This document shows, piece after piece, positions 5,988-15,700 of a stretch of 17,014 nucleotides of DNA. Location: positions 6,661-23,674 of the forward strand of contig DNVQ01000012.1 of the NCBI GenBank assembly GCA_003507475.1, given 5' to 3'. How positions within the stretch are numbered: position 1 is the stretch's first letter; every line of letters begins with the position of its first letter. Made by a program: the position numbers and the translations under genes. The DNA is from Candidatus Moraniibacteriota bacterium (GTDB lineage Bacteria; Patescibacteriota; Minisyncoccia; Moranbacterales; UBA9337). A model generated the notes under the pieces. It made no database searches. It saw nothing but the letters and a program-made list of their open reading frames with translations, and was not told the origin of the DNA.

Positions 5988-6281
5988 CTAACTTTTAATA
6001 TCAAATTTAACCTTATTTATTTCTTCCAATAATTCCAAGGTAACTTTGACTGAAGGATTAGTAGTATTTAAAAAAGAAATTCTTCCATTGTATTTTTCAT
6101 GCAAAGGACGCAAAAATTCATCACCCCATGATGGAGAAAAAGTGATAACGTCCGAAAAATCCACTTCAATGTTTTCCTCTTTATTTAAATTTTCCAAAGA
6201 CGGCCTAAAGGCAGAAAAAGCTTCCCGCCCAGATTGCCTTGAAATAAGAGTAGTTCCAAATTTTTTTAATTCAATTTTCAT
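5988..6281 (-). CDS. Stand-alone STAS-like protein (DUF4325 type)
   Basis: A 97-residue protein that is one domain. The core E-V-D-F-S-D-V-I-T-F-S-P-S-W-G-D-E-F at 39-56 matches the STAS-like DUF4325 pattern: a beta-strand ending in D-F, then a loop, then a helix starting near G-D-E. STAS proteins such as SpoIIAA are substrates and antagonists of GHKL kinases. Serines 49 and 51 lie where the SpoIIAA phosphoserine would fall in a by-eye alignment, so phosphorylation is possible here; the fused protein at 385-1452 has G-Q instead. It starts 14 nt after the stop of the HTH-ATPase gene, with no Shine-Dalgarno, so translation may be coupled. I infer that it is the partner of the upstream protein. 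Confidence 0.8.
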   Translation of the reverse strand: MKIELKKFGTTLISRQSGREAFSAFRPSLENLNKEENIEVDFSDVITFSPSWGDEFLRPLHEKYNGRISFLNTTNPSVKVTLELLEEINKVKFDIKS

Positions 6282-6295
6282 ATTTTTATGTGTAA

Positions 6296-7027
6296 TTAAA
6301 AGTTAACTAAAGCCAGACACCCTCTAAATTTTATTTTTCCACTGTTGACAATAATAGAAGAGTCTTTGTCTGTTAGGTTGAGTGTGGCTGTGCCAGTTTG
6401 AAAAAACAATTCTATATGTGCCAGTGGAACAATCCTCTTAACAAATTTCAACCCATTTCCCCTTTCTTCTGGCGCTCTCCCTGAGATAATTTCCGTAAAA
6501 GCTGTCTCTAGCGCTTGTTCATCATTTTCTAACTCTGGTTTTACTCTTTTTAGTGTCTTAAAAATGCCCTGTCCCCGATCAGCTAAAACAATCTGTCTCT
6601 TTAGTAAATTTACACCAAAAAAAATCCCTGGTATATCCGGCCAATTTCCAAGATTATGATCAAATGAATTATTGCCAATCTCTCCCACGGCTGCGACAAT
6701 AAGAGAATACACGTCTTTTATATTTTCAATTTCAGAGAGTTGATTTTCTAATTTTTTAACCCGAAATTGTAAATCTGAACTATTTTGACAATAAAACTCT
6801 TTATTCGGCTCTACTCCTTTTTCTCTAGATACCCAAACTAATGCTTCTGAAAATATTGATTTCTTAGGAATACGTGCTTCAATTTCTTCGAGAATATATT
6901 GCCTGCGACCCTTGATGGATATTATTGGAATCAATTTCCCATTTTTATGCCACCTCTGAAGAGTTGCAACTGAAACGCCAAGCATTTTTGCTGCTTTTCC
7001 AATTGGTATAAGTTTATTTTTTTTCAT
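6296..7027 (-). CDS. MerR-type HTH fused to a GHKL ATPase/kinase-like domain
   Basis: A 243-residue cytoplasmic protein. Residues 6-51 are a MerR/excisionase-type helix-turn-helix (I-G-K-A-A-K-M-L-G-V-S-V-A-T-L-Q-R-W, then a wing with G-R-R-Q-Y). Residues 85-103 look like a short coiled coil. Residues about 108-218 form a GHKL ATPase: N-box E116-I-G-N-N120, G1 D150-R-G-Q-G154, G2 R-G-N-G at 189-192 and G-T at 212-213. Glu116 matches the general base of SpoIIAB-type kinases, so the domain may be active. No receiver or sensor domain is present. It is the first gene of a two-gene unit with the STAS-like protein. ATG 7027 has no Shine-Dalgarno and lies about 18 nt after the predicted transcription start. 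The likely role is a DNA-binding regulator controlled by kinase-STAS switching; its targets are unknown. Confidence 0.85.
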   Translation of the reverse strand: MKKNKLIPIGKAAKMLGVSVATLQRWHKNGKLIPIISIKGRRQYILEEIEARIPKKSIFSEALVWVSREKGVEPNKEFYCQNSSDLQFRVKKLENQLSEIENIKDVYSLIVAAVGEIGNNSFDHNLGNWPDIPGIFFGVNLLKRQIVLADRGQGIFKTLKRVKPELENDEQALETAFTEIISGRAPEERGNGLKFVKRIVPLAHIELFFQTGTATLNLTDKDSSIIVNSGKIKFRGCLALVNF

Positions 7028-7052
7028 AATTATTATTTATAATTATATCCAA

Positions 7053-7081
7053 AGTATATCATTGTGTATATTTTTTGTCAA
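7053..7081 (-). promoter_or_regulatory. Promoter of the MerR-ATPase/STAS unit
   Basis: On the minus strand, -35 TTGACA (7081-7076, perfect), a 17-nt spacer and -10 TATACT (7058-7053). The predicted leader is about 18 nt. The layout closely matches that of the fused gene at 385-1452. Confidence 0.8.
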
Positions 7082-7094
7082 ATACATATACAAA

Positions 7095-7126
7095 ATGTAT
7101 ACATTTTTTATAAAATATGTATACAT
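7095..7126. promoter_or_regulatory. Twin ATGTATACAT palindromes (probable operator)
   Basis: Two perfect 10-bp palindromes, ATGTATACAT, at 7095-7104 and 7117-7126. Their centres are 22 bp apart, about two helical turns. They lie 13-45 bp upstream of the -35 box of the MerR-ATPase gene. A weaker related stretch, ATACATATAC, touches the -35 at 7082-7091. They could be the binding site of the encoded HTH or of another dimeric regulator. Confidence 0.6.
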
Positions 7127-7140
7127 TTATCTAGTTTATT

Positions 7141-7171
7141 AAAAAACTCCCCTATTATCAGGAGAGTTTTT
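7141..7171 (-). terminator. Intrinsic terminator of gyrB
   Basis: On the minus strand, AAAAACTCTCC pairs with GGGGAGTTTTT (one mismatch) around an 8-nt loop and runs into six T. It lies 25 nt past the gyrB stop and separates gyrB from the promoter of the next minus-strand unit. Confidence 0.85.
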
Positions 7172-7195
7172 GTTACATGTTTTATACTCTATGTT

Positions 7196-9362
<2,167 letters not shown>

Positions 9363-9371
9363 ATTCTAGCA
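9363..9371 (-). promoter_or_regulatory. Extended -10 promoter of gyrB
   Basis: On the minus strand, TGCTAGAAT: a TG one base before -10 TAGAAT (9368-9363). The -35 region is poor (TTTCAA at 17 bp). It is the best promoter candidate upstream of gyrB. Confidence 0.5.
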
Positions 9372-9559
9372 CATATTTTTTGATTTTGAAAGAGCTGACG
9401 CAAAGTGAAAGCACCAATCACCGAGGAACAAACTTCAAATAATAACCAATATAAAATTTCAAACAAGTGCTACAATAATGACTTTTCTCATTTTTTATTT
9501 TATTATTTTTGATTTATTTGATTATTGCTTCTTGGAATTTGGAGATTGCGTACTCGCCA

Positions 9560-9588
9560 TTGCTTTTTCTCTTTTTTTGTGCTATAAT
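9560..9588 (+). promoter_or_regulatory. Promoter of the CAP-domain gene
   Basis: -35 TTGCTT (9560-9565), a 17-nt spacer ending in TGC, and a perfect -10 TATAAT (9583-9588). This makes an extended -10 promoter. It lies inside the upstream extension of the reading frame (open from 9509), so that extension is not translated from this transcript. Confidence 0.75.
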
Positions 9589-9613
9589 TACTATTGAAAG
9601 GTTAAAAGATAGT

Positions 9614-9672
9614 GTCGTTTCGCAGGTTTTGTCCCTAAAAAGACTAAAAACAATGGGTGAAACGGCTTTTTT
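9614..9672 (+). promoter_or_regulatory. Terminator-like leader hairpin (candidate attenuator/riboswitch) before the CAP gene
   Basis: GTCGTTTCGC (9614-9623) pairs over 10 bp with GTGAAACGGC (9657-9666), with two G-T pairs, followed at once by six T. The 33-nt apical part can pair further: GTTTT with AAAAC, and GTC with GAC around CCTAAAAA. The element lies between the promoter and ATG 9686, so as drawn it would stop transcription before the gene. That is how attenuators and riboswitches with a terminator platform are laid out. I could not match it to a known riboswitch class, and the alternative antiterminator fold is not obvious by eye. Confidence 0.6.
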
Positions 9673-9685
9673 ATTTTCTTTCTTT

Positions 9686-10495
9686 ATGAAAAACAATATT
9701 ATAAAAATAAATATCATTAAATTAGGCTTAATTACCAGTTTCGGCTTTTTTATGCTGATTGCTTCCCCTATTTCCGCCTGGGCCAAAGAAATCAAAACAA
9801 ATGAAGTTTTAGAATTAATTAATCTAAGTCGTGCAGAAAACAACCTACCCCCTCTTTATTTAAACCCTACCCTAGCCAAAGTGGCTGATTCCAAGGTAAA
9901 AGATATGACTAATAAACACTATTTCTCACATACTTCTCCGGAAGGAGTAACCCCTTGGCACTGGTTTGATAAAAATAATTATTTTTATAAATATGCTGGT
10001 GAAAATTTGGCTATAAATTACGACGATGCCCAAGAGGAACATGATGCCTGGATGAAAAGCCCGGCTCACAAAAAAAATATTCTCAATACTAATTTTAACG
10101 AGATTGGAATTGCCACCTCTAAAGGAATAATTGAAGGAAAAAGATCCTATGTTACTGTCACAGTTTTTGGAACTCCCGATGAAAATATTTTTGCCACTTC
10201 CCAAAAAATGCCCTTAGCCAGTAAAAATAGCTACATCTTAGGAGTTCAATCAAATAAAAATAAAAATATAATCAATTCAAAAAGTGATTCCCTTCATTCC
10301 TCCATTGCCAAAAATAAACTTTTTGAGCTAATAAAAGAACAGTCCGATAATATAATTTGGACTGTCGCGCTGATTGCAATTTTAATCGTTTTGAAAGATA
10401 TAATTATAAAAACAATATCTACCCGAACTTTTCATCACAAACATTCTGCCATAAATCTAATTTTATTCATCATGATTTACGCTCTCTTATTCTGA
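9686..10495 (+). CDS. Secreted CAP-domain protein with C-terminal membrane segments
   Basis: A 269-residue protein. Residues 1-33 are a signal peptide with a clear h-region (12-29) and an A-W-A cleavage site. Residues about 38-163 are a CAP (SCP/PR-1/YkwD-like) domain: L-I-N-L-S-R-A-E-N, then H78-Y-F-S-H82, G-E-N-L-A at 105-109, A-W-M-K-S-P-A-H near 121-128, N-E-I-G-I-A at 138-143, and V-T-V-T-V-F-G. Bacterial YkwD-like proteins of this type are extracytoplasmic, and their activity is usually unknown. A linker of about 55 residues leads to two hydrophobic segments (about 223-242 and 254-268) that probably anchor it. The frame is open from 9509, but promoter and leader occupy that part. ATG 9653 is another in-frame option. 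No Shine-Dalgarno precedes 9686. Its end overlaps the opposing gene by 9 bp. Confidence 0.88.
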   Translation: MKNNIIKINIIKLGLITSFGFFMLIASPISAWAKEIKTNEVLELINLSRAENNLPPLYLNPTLAKVADSKVKDMTNKHYFSHTSPEGVTPWHWFDKNNYFYKYAGENLAINYDDAQEEHDAWMKSPAHKKNILNTNFNEIGIATSKGIIEGKRSYVTVTVFGTPDENIFATSQKMPLASKNSYILGVQSNKNKNIINSKSDSLHSSIAKNKLFELIKEQSDNIIWTVALIAILIVLKDIIIKTISTRTFHHKHSAINLILFIMIYALLF

Positions 10496-11269
10496 GTTTC
10501 CAAAAAGTTCATAAAAAATTATTCCCGCACTAATAGCCACATTCAAAGATTCAATTTCGGATGTGGTTTTTATATTAATAAGCTTATTGGCCTCTTTTTC
10601 CAGTTCCAAATCTGCGCCCTGGCTTTCGCTACCTAAAATAATACATCGCTTTTCTAATACTTTAAAAATTCCCTTCAGACTCTTCCCCTTTTCTACATTT
10701 GTCGCATAAATACTGTAATTATTTTCCTTTATCTTTTTAAAAATTTCTTTTTCTTTGTCCCAAGCAATATTCAATTTGAATATAGCGTCCTTGGCGGCTT
10801 GAATATTTTTAGAATTATAAATATCCACGCATTTTTCATCCAAAACAACATTTTTTAAACCAAAAGCCAGGGCGCTTCTTAAAATAGTGCCCAAATTTCC
10901 GGGATCATTAATTCCATTGAGATAAATAATATCTTTAGTAAAATCTAACGCCGTTTCTTTTTTTTCATAAACTGCAATAATCCCCTGAGGAGAATCCAGA
11001 GAAGACAACTTCTTTAAAATATTTTCACCCACTAAAAAAATATTTTCTTGGTTACTCAGCACATTTTCCAATTCTTTTTTATTTTTATCTAAAAAATATT
11101 TAGTCACAAATAGCTCTTTGGGATAAACTTTAGCAGCTGAAGCATCTAAAATAATCTTCCAATTTTCCACGATAAATTCGCCCCTTTCTTGGCGATATTT
11201 TTTAAGCTTTAATTTATTTAATTCTTTTATTTTTTTATTTTCCTTGCTTTCAATTTCGATGATATTCAT
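10487..11269 (-). CDS. SpoU/TrmH-family RNA 2'-O-methyltransferase
   Basis: A 260-residue cytoplasmic RNA methyltransferase that uses S-adenosylmethionine. Residues 1-100 form the substrate-binding part common in RlmB/TsnR-like members. Residues 110-258 are the knotted SPOUT domain with its three motifs: motif 1 N121-D-P-G-N-L-G-T-I-L-R131, motif 2 I-L-G-S-E-S-Q-G-A-D at 211-220 and motif 3 I-E-S-L-N-V-A-I-S-A-G at 239-249. The late domain order and length fit 23S rRNA 2'-O-ribose methyltransferases, but the target base cannot be read from the sequence, so no gene symbol is given. It converges on the CAP gene with a 9-bp overlap and no room for a terminator between them. I saw no strong promoter, only weak A/T-rich candidates in 11270-11330. 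Confidence 0.9.
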   Translation of the reverse strand: MNIIEIESKENKKIKELNKLKLKKYRQERGEFIVENWKIILDASAAKVYPKELFVTKYFLDKNKKELENVLSNQENIFLVGENILKKLSSLDSPQGIIAVYEKKETALDFTKDIIYLNGINDPGNLGTILRSALAFGLKNVVLDEKCVDIYNSKNIQAAKDAIFKLNIAWDKEKEIFKKIKENNYSIYATNVEKGKSLKGIFKVLEKRCIILGSESQGADLELEKEANKLINIKTTSEIESLNVAISAGIIFYELFGNSE

Positions 11270-11312
11270 ATTTTGTATATAGTATTTTGTATTAAGTATG
11301 TTTCTTAAATAT

Positions 11313-11328
11313 TTAACTTAGAAGTTAA
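11313..11328. repeat. Perfect 16-bp palindrome TTAACTT-AG-AAGTTAA
   Basis: Two 7-bp arms (11313-11319 and 11322-11328) around a central AG, about 45 bp upstream of the methyltransferase start and touching the inverted heptad array. It could be an operator or part of that repeat element. Confidence 0.5.
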
Positions 11329-11404
11329 TAGTCATCAGTCAAAAGTCATCGGTCATCAGGACTGGAATGCATTTTTATGACTGATTGCAGATGACTGATG
11401 ACTA
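11329..11404. repeat. Inverted array of 7-bp repeats (TCATCAG / CTGATGA)
   Basis: The left arm holds four phased heptads, TCATCAG, TCAAAAG, TCATCGG, TCATCAG (11332-11359). The right arm holds their complement in the same phase, TGACTGA, TTGCAGA, TGACTGA, TGACTAA (from 11378). The outermost 13 bp, TAGTCATCAGTCA (11329-11341), are perfectly inverted at 11392-11404. Extended to 28 bp, the arms match at 22 positions around a 20-nt loop. It lies in a 190-bp gap between two minus-strand genes; the rest of that gap (to 11459) also has degenerate 7-bp periodicity and a short hairpin TCGTTA/TAACGA. No coding potential is seen. Confidence 0.7.
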
Positions 11405-11459
11405 AAACATTGCTTTACAAACTCATAATTCATCAACTCGTTAACTAAATAATAACGAA

Positions 11460-12650
11460 TTAATCTAATAATTCATTTATAACATCTTCATCATCACAAG
11501 AATATTTATTATCTGCTGAATAGAATTTTTTGGACTTACCGTGACAGCCGCCGTTTTCTTTGGGTAAAACGGCTACCATGGGCATCAAAAATCCAACATC
11601 TCTTTGGGCGAAATAACTATCCAAATATTTAAGTGCTTGCGCCCTTTCACTATCAGACATTAGCGTAAATGTACTCATGTCATCACCCACTCTTCCACTC
11701 CAATCCAAATGAGCAAAAACATTATTAGCTTTGTTTTTAAATTTGTCGTGCCAGAGTAAAGCCCAACACCAATCGCCTTCTTTTTTCCACCATCTCGAAT
11801 AGCATGGTCCCTCTTCAATCCTACCGCCAGAACTAAGTCCTACACCCCCCTCAATAAAGTCAAATTGCCTTAAATAATTTTCATCTTCAATATCATTAGT
11901 TTGAGCTCCAATTACAATTTCCATTTCTTTAAGCTCGGCATATTTTCTCATTTTTTCCAGCACAATTCCAATTGAAGGATCCGAAATATAGTCTTGATAA
12001 AAAACTTGCCCAAACATAAAACTTTGCACACCTAAATCCATTGCTTTTTTGGTTATATCCAAAACATACCGCTGGTACTCTTTTTTGGCCAAAGATGGCT
12101 TACAGGTATGTTCCCCCCAGTCATTTTTACTGCCCGGTCGGCACATTTTGTCAAAATCAAGCTCTCGCTCCCCCACTTCATAATAATATTCAGATTTTGT
12201 GCTGATTGCTTCGGCGATAAACATTCCGTAAACAATATCTTTTTTTTCTATTTTTTGCATATTCTCCTTGATTTCCTCAAAATCAGGCGGAGCCAACCAA
12301 GTCTCAATTGAACGATGCAAATAATAGCATTTGGAACGATTAATCATATCCAACGAGCCCCCTGTGCCATCCACATAGCCATTTAATAATCCATCCGCCA
12401 CACAACCCTCGCTTTTCATTTTTTCCATATTAGGCGGTGGAGGTGGCGGAATAACTTCATCAACTGGCAAAAGAGATTTTAATTTATTTTCATCTTCCCA
12501 ATATTCATCACCTTTATTTTCAAAAACTATTTTTTCCTCTTTTTTAATTTCTGTCTTTTCTTTCCAAAAAATCGCCATGCCCAAAACTATCGCTCCCAAA
12601 AAAAGCGCCACCCAGACAATCTTTAGTCTTTTGGAATTTAAGTATTTCAT
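11460..12650 (-). CDS. Membrane-anchored, cysteine-rich extracytoplasmic protein of unknown function
   Basis: A 396-residue protein. One membrane helix at about 10-29 with a basic N-terminus anchors it, and a charged linker ending in P-P-P-P-P-P lies near 68-73. The rest, about 320 residues, carries eight cysteines in short turns (such as G-C-V, K-C-Y, M-C-R, T-C-K, P-C-Y, W-C-W, G-C-H, S-C-D), suggesting disulfides outside the cell. Alternating strands and helices (I-V-Y-G-M-F-I-A-E-A, then G-V-Q-S-F-M-F-G-Q, then E-I-V-I-G-A-Q-T-N-D, then N-N-V-F-A-H-L-D-W-S-G) suggest a TIM-barrel, perhaps glycosidase-like. I do not recognise the family and assign no activity. A GGGAGG Shine-Dalgarno sits about 13 nt before the ATG. 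Its own promoter separates it from the propeller protein gene upstream. Confidence 0.8.
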   Translation of the reverse strand: MKYLNSKRLKIVWVALFLGAIVLGMAIFWKEKTEIKKEEKIVFENKGDEYWEDENKLKSLLPVDEVIPPPPPPNMEKMKSEGCVADGLLNGYVDGTGGSLDMINRSKCYYLHRSIETWLAPPDFEEIKENMQKIEKKDIVYGMFIAEAISTKSEYYYEVGERELDFDKMCRPGSKNDWGEHTCKPSLAKKEYQRYVLDITKKAMDLGVQSFMFGQVFYQDYISDPSIGIVLEKMRKYAELKEMEIVIGAQTNDIEDENYLRQFDFIEGGVGLSSGGRIEEGPCYSRWWKKEGDWCWALLWHDKFKNKANNVFAHLDWSGRVGDDMSTFTLMSDSERAQALKYLDSYFAQRDVGFLMPMVAVLPKENGGCHGKSKKFYSADNKYSCDDEDVINELLD

Positions 12651-12679
12651 ATATAATTTTTAACCTCCCTTATTAATTA

Positions 12680-12708
12680 ATTGTAATATATGAAGGGATT
12701 TAAGTAAA
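12680..12708 (-). promoter_or_regulatory. Probable promoter of the cysteine-rich protein gene
   Basis: On the minus strand, -35 TTTACT (12708-12703), a 17-nt spacer and -10 TACAAT (12685-12680). The match is moderate. It lies between the terminator of the upstream gene and the Shine-Dalgarno of this one. Confidence 0.5.
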
Positions 12709-12725
12709 ATGAAAAAATATTATTT

Positions 12726-12752
12726 AAAAAAACACCATATAAGTGTCTTTTT
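12726..12752 (-). terminator. Intrinsic terminator of the propeller protein gene
   Basis: On the minus strand, AAAAAGACAC pairs with GTGTTTTTTT (one G-T pair) around TTATATG, ending in a T-run. It lies 26 nt past the stop at 12778. Confidence 0.75.
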
Positions 12753-12777
12753 AATAAAAATATTTAATTCAAAATAA

Positions 12778-15700
12778 CTACAAGATACTAAAAGTAAGCT
12801 CTGCATAATTCCCTGCTTTGTCATAGGCTCTAACCATCACTGTTTTGGCCTCGTTTCTGATAGCTACTGGAATACTATAGAAATCTGTTTTTTGCTTTTT
12901 CCAACTTCTCAAAACATGTCCATTTCTGTCTAAAACTTTTATCTTGTAATAATCTATTTCTGATTCTTCATCGGAGGCGGTAAAATTAATGGTTTTGTTT
13001 CTGTTTATGTTAGCTTGACTGGTCTTAGTAAATTTGGGTTTTTGAGAATCTGTTTTGATTTTAAATTTTTTAGTCACATCGGATTTATTGCCGACACTAT
13101 CGGTAAAGCGAAGATAATAGGAGCTGATACTGCCGTCTTTGCCCTTGGGCAGATTTATCTTCCAGGCTCCGTTTTCATCTACTGTGGAAGTGTTTACCTT
13201 TTCTTTAGAGCCATTGCTGTTTACTTTGTAGAGAGCTACCTTTCCACTTTTGGCAAATTCATTTATGCCCTTAAGTTTCATCTTTTTTTCAGCCAAGTAA
13301 TTAGTGCCCTTAAAGTTTATCTTTTCTTCGCTGTCAGTATTTAAAGAGAAATCGTTTTGTTTTATCTTTTCCAAATCAGCTTGATCGGTACTGAGACTGA
13401 CACTGTGAATGGTCGGAGTTTTGGCTATGTCGGTAGTTGAAAAGATGGCTTTCCATTTGAAGCTATTGGCTTTGGTTTCGGCAGGAAATTGAGTGTTTTT
13501 ATCCATAGCATTCCAGGTTGTTCCGTTATCAAGGGAATATTGAAAATCAAGACTTGTTCCTTCGGGGATGGAAGTATCGGCATTGAAATTAAATATGTTG
13601 GCGGTTTGACTAAATTCTGTGTTTTCTGATTCAAAGGTACCACTTGATTTGTAACCATTGGAAAAAGTGACGGCGGTTACTTTGGGAGTGGAATTGCTAT
13701 CGGGGGTGGAGAGTTTAAGACCGTACTGGAGATATTCTTTACCCACTAAATCATTGGGATCAATTTTACAAGAAGTGTAATCGGTGCAATCTTCCGACCA
13801 GTTACCGATCGCATTTATCTTTATCCAATCAATTTCAATTGAATCATTGGCATTATTCCAGGTGTCTTTTTTCCAGTTTAGGTCGAAGCCGATGCTAGAA
13901 AAATTATAATACAAAGCTGGAAATGAAATTGTCTTCCACTCATTGTTGTTAGCCCAAAAAGATGCCACATTCTCCCAATTATCTGAAAAAAAATAATCAT
14001 AGGAAGAACCCAATGTTCTGGTGGTGCTGTTTATCTTTACCCGGGCCGTTACTCGGCACAGCAAAGGAAAATAATCAACTGATTTACCGGTATTGATCCA
14101 AAAATCTGCATATTGATCAGTACTTGAGCTTATTGGGGTGGGATTGGAAATTTTCATAGTACCATCGGATTCTGTCACAGATTCAAAGGTTCCATTGGTA
14201 TATCCGTAATAATCTCTCATGAATTCACCTATTAAGCCGTCCTCAAAATCATTCCGCCATACTTCCTCTCCTTCGGTCCGGTAGCGGAGGCTCACTGCCT
14301 GGCCACTTTCCGCTTCTTGTTTCCAGTTGATTTGAGTAACGGGCGTACTAGCTATTTTTAAAGATGGGGTACTCATGAAATTCCCTTCTGGCATATAGTC
14401 TTGGTCCGGATCAAGAATATATAATCCATAGTTTGTACCTAAATAGTAGATGTCATTTTCATAATCAATAGCAATGCTCCTTGGCGAAACGCTTTTCAGA
14501 TTGTATTCCGGAAACATCTCTCGGGAAGAATCATCGGATGGATCTGATGTTCCTTTGTTGTCGATAACATAAAGTCCTGTATTAGTTCCCATAACATACA
14601 TGTAATTGCTACTACTTTCGTCAATAAAAACATTATTTACATAACCTCCGGAAGGAAAAATGCTCTCACTTGATATCAAAACACCATTAGTGTCCGTAGT
14701 GGTTTCGTAAATTCCTGTACTTTTATAATTATAACTTCTATCATCGCTAAAATCCACCGTACCTTGAGTGTGGATCGCGACCAAGCCATTATTAGCGATG
14801 GCAAAATAAATAATATTGTTCTCATCATCATAAACTAGCCCATTTTGAGAGGAGAGCGCAGGTAGCTTGGGATTAGCTGACAAAAGAGTAAAGGCACCAT
14901 TAGTTGTGTTATATACGCCATTTCTAACTCCACTTTTGTTATAGGCAAAACTGGTGTCATCACTCGGATCGGTGGTTTTTTTGGTATCAATGGCCGCTAT
15001 GCCGATGGCGTCATTGCCGGTACAATAAATGATTCCGCTGTCAAAATCCATCTTGCAGTCTGTTATATCATCCTCCAACACGCGAGCCACCGAACCATTG
15101 GCTTTATAAGCAGTTACAAAAACATCATCAGACACGTCTTTTGTCCCCTTGGCATCCACCACCGATAACCCCCCAGCAGAGGTAGACGCACTAAACCCTC
15201 CTCCAATATACAGATAATTTGTGGTCGGATCCATAAATGAAAAAGAGGCGCCGCTTCTCTGCTCGGCATCAATGGAAATAGCAGGCGTGGAATTTTGATT
15301 GTAGGTAATCAGGGTCTCATCGTCGCTTGGAGTAGGTGTTTTTTTGGTATCAATTACTGTAAGACCGCCTTCCTCAGTATAACTTTCATTACTGATATAT
15401 AGAAGTCCAGATTCTTCATCTTGCCAACTGTGCAACACATAATCAGCCCCTATGGCCGGAGTGGAATTGATGGTATACTCAGCCAATAATTCATCATCTT
15501 TTGGATCAAATGTTCGCTTATTATCTATCACCGACATTCCTCTGTTACTTTCTACATAGAGCAATTTATTATCTCCGCCAAAAAATATGCGACTTGCATA
15601 TCTACTCACAATACCCGGGTTAGTTCCATTCGTATACCTATACTTATTATCCAAAATAATTTCCCCTCCATCTTCATTAGTTACCTGAATTGTATTTATT

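Noticed and set aside
9614..9672. preQ1, fluoride or c-di-GMP riboswitch upstream of the CAP gene.
   Set aside because: There are fragments in common with preQ1-I (TCGCAG, A-rich tail) but the loop and stem order do not match. No defining motif of the other classes was found, so it is reported only as an unknown leader.
9509..9685. Upstream extension of the CAP protein to 9509.
   Set aside because: An extended -10 promoter at 9583-9588 and a terminator-like hairpin lie within it. A normal signal peptide starts at 9686.
11329..11404. CRISPR array.
   Set aside because: The units are 7 bp, contiguous and inverted, with no spacers and no cas genes nearby.
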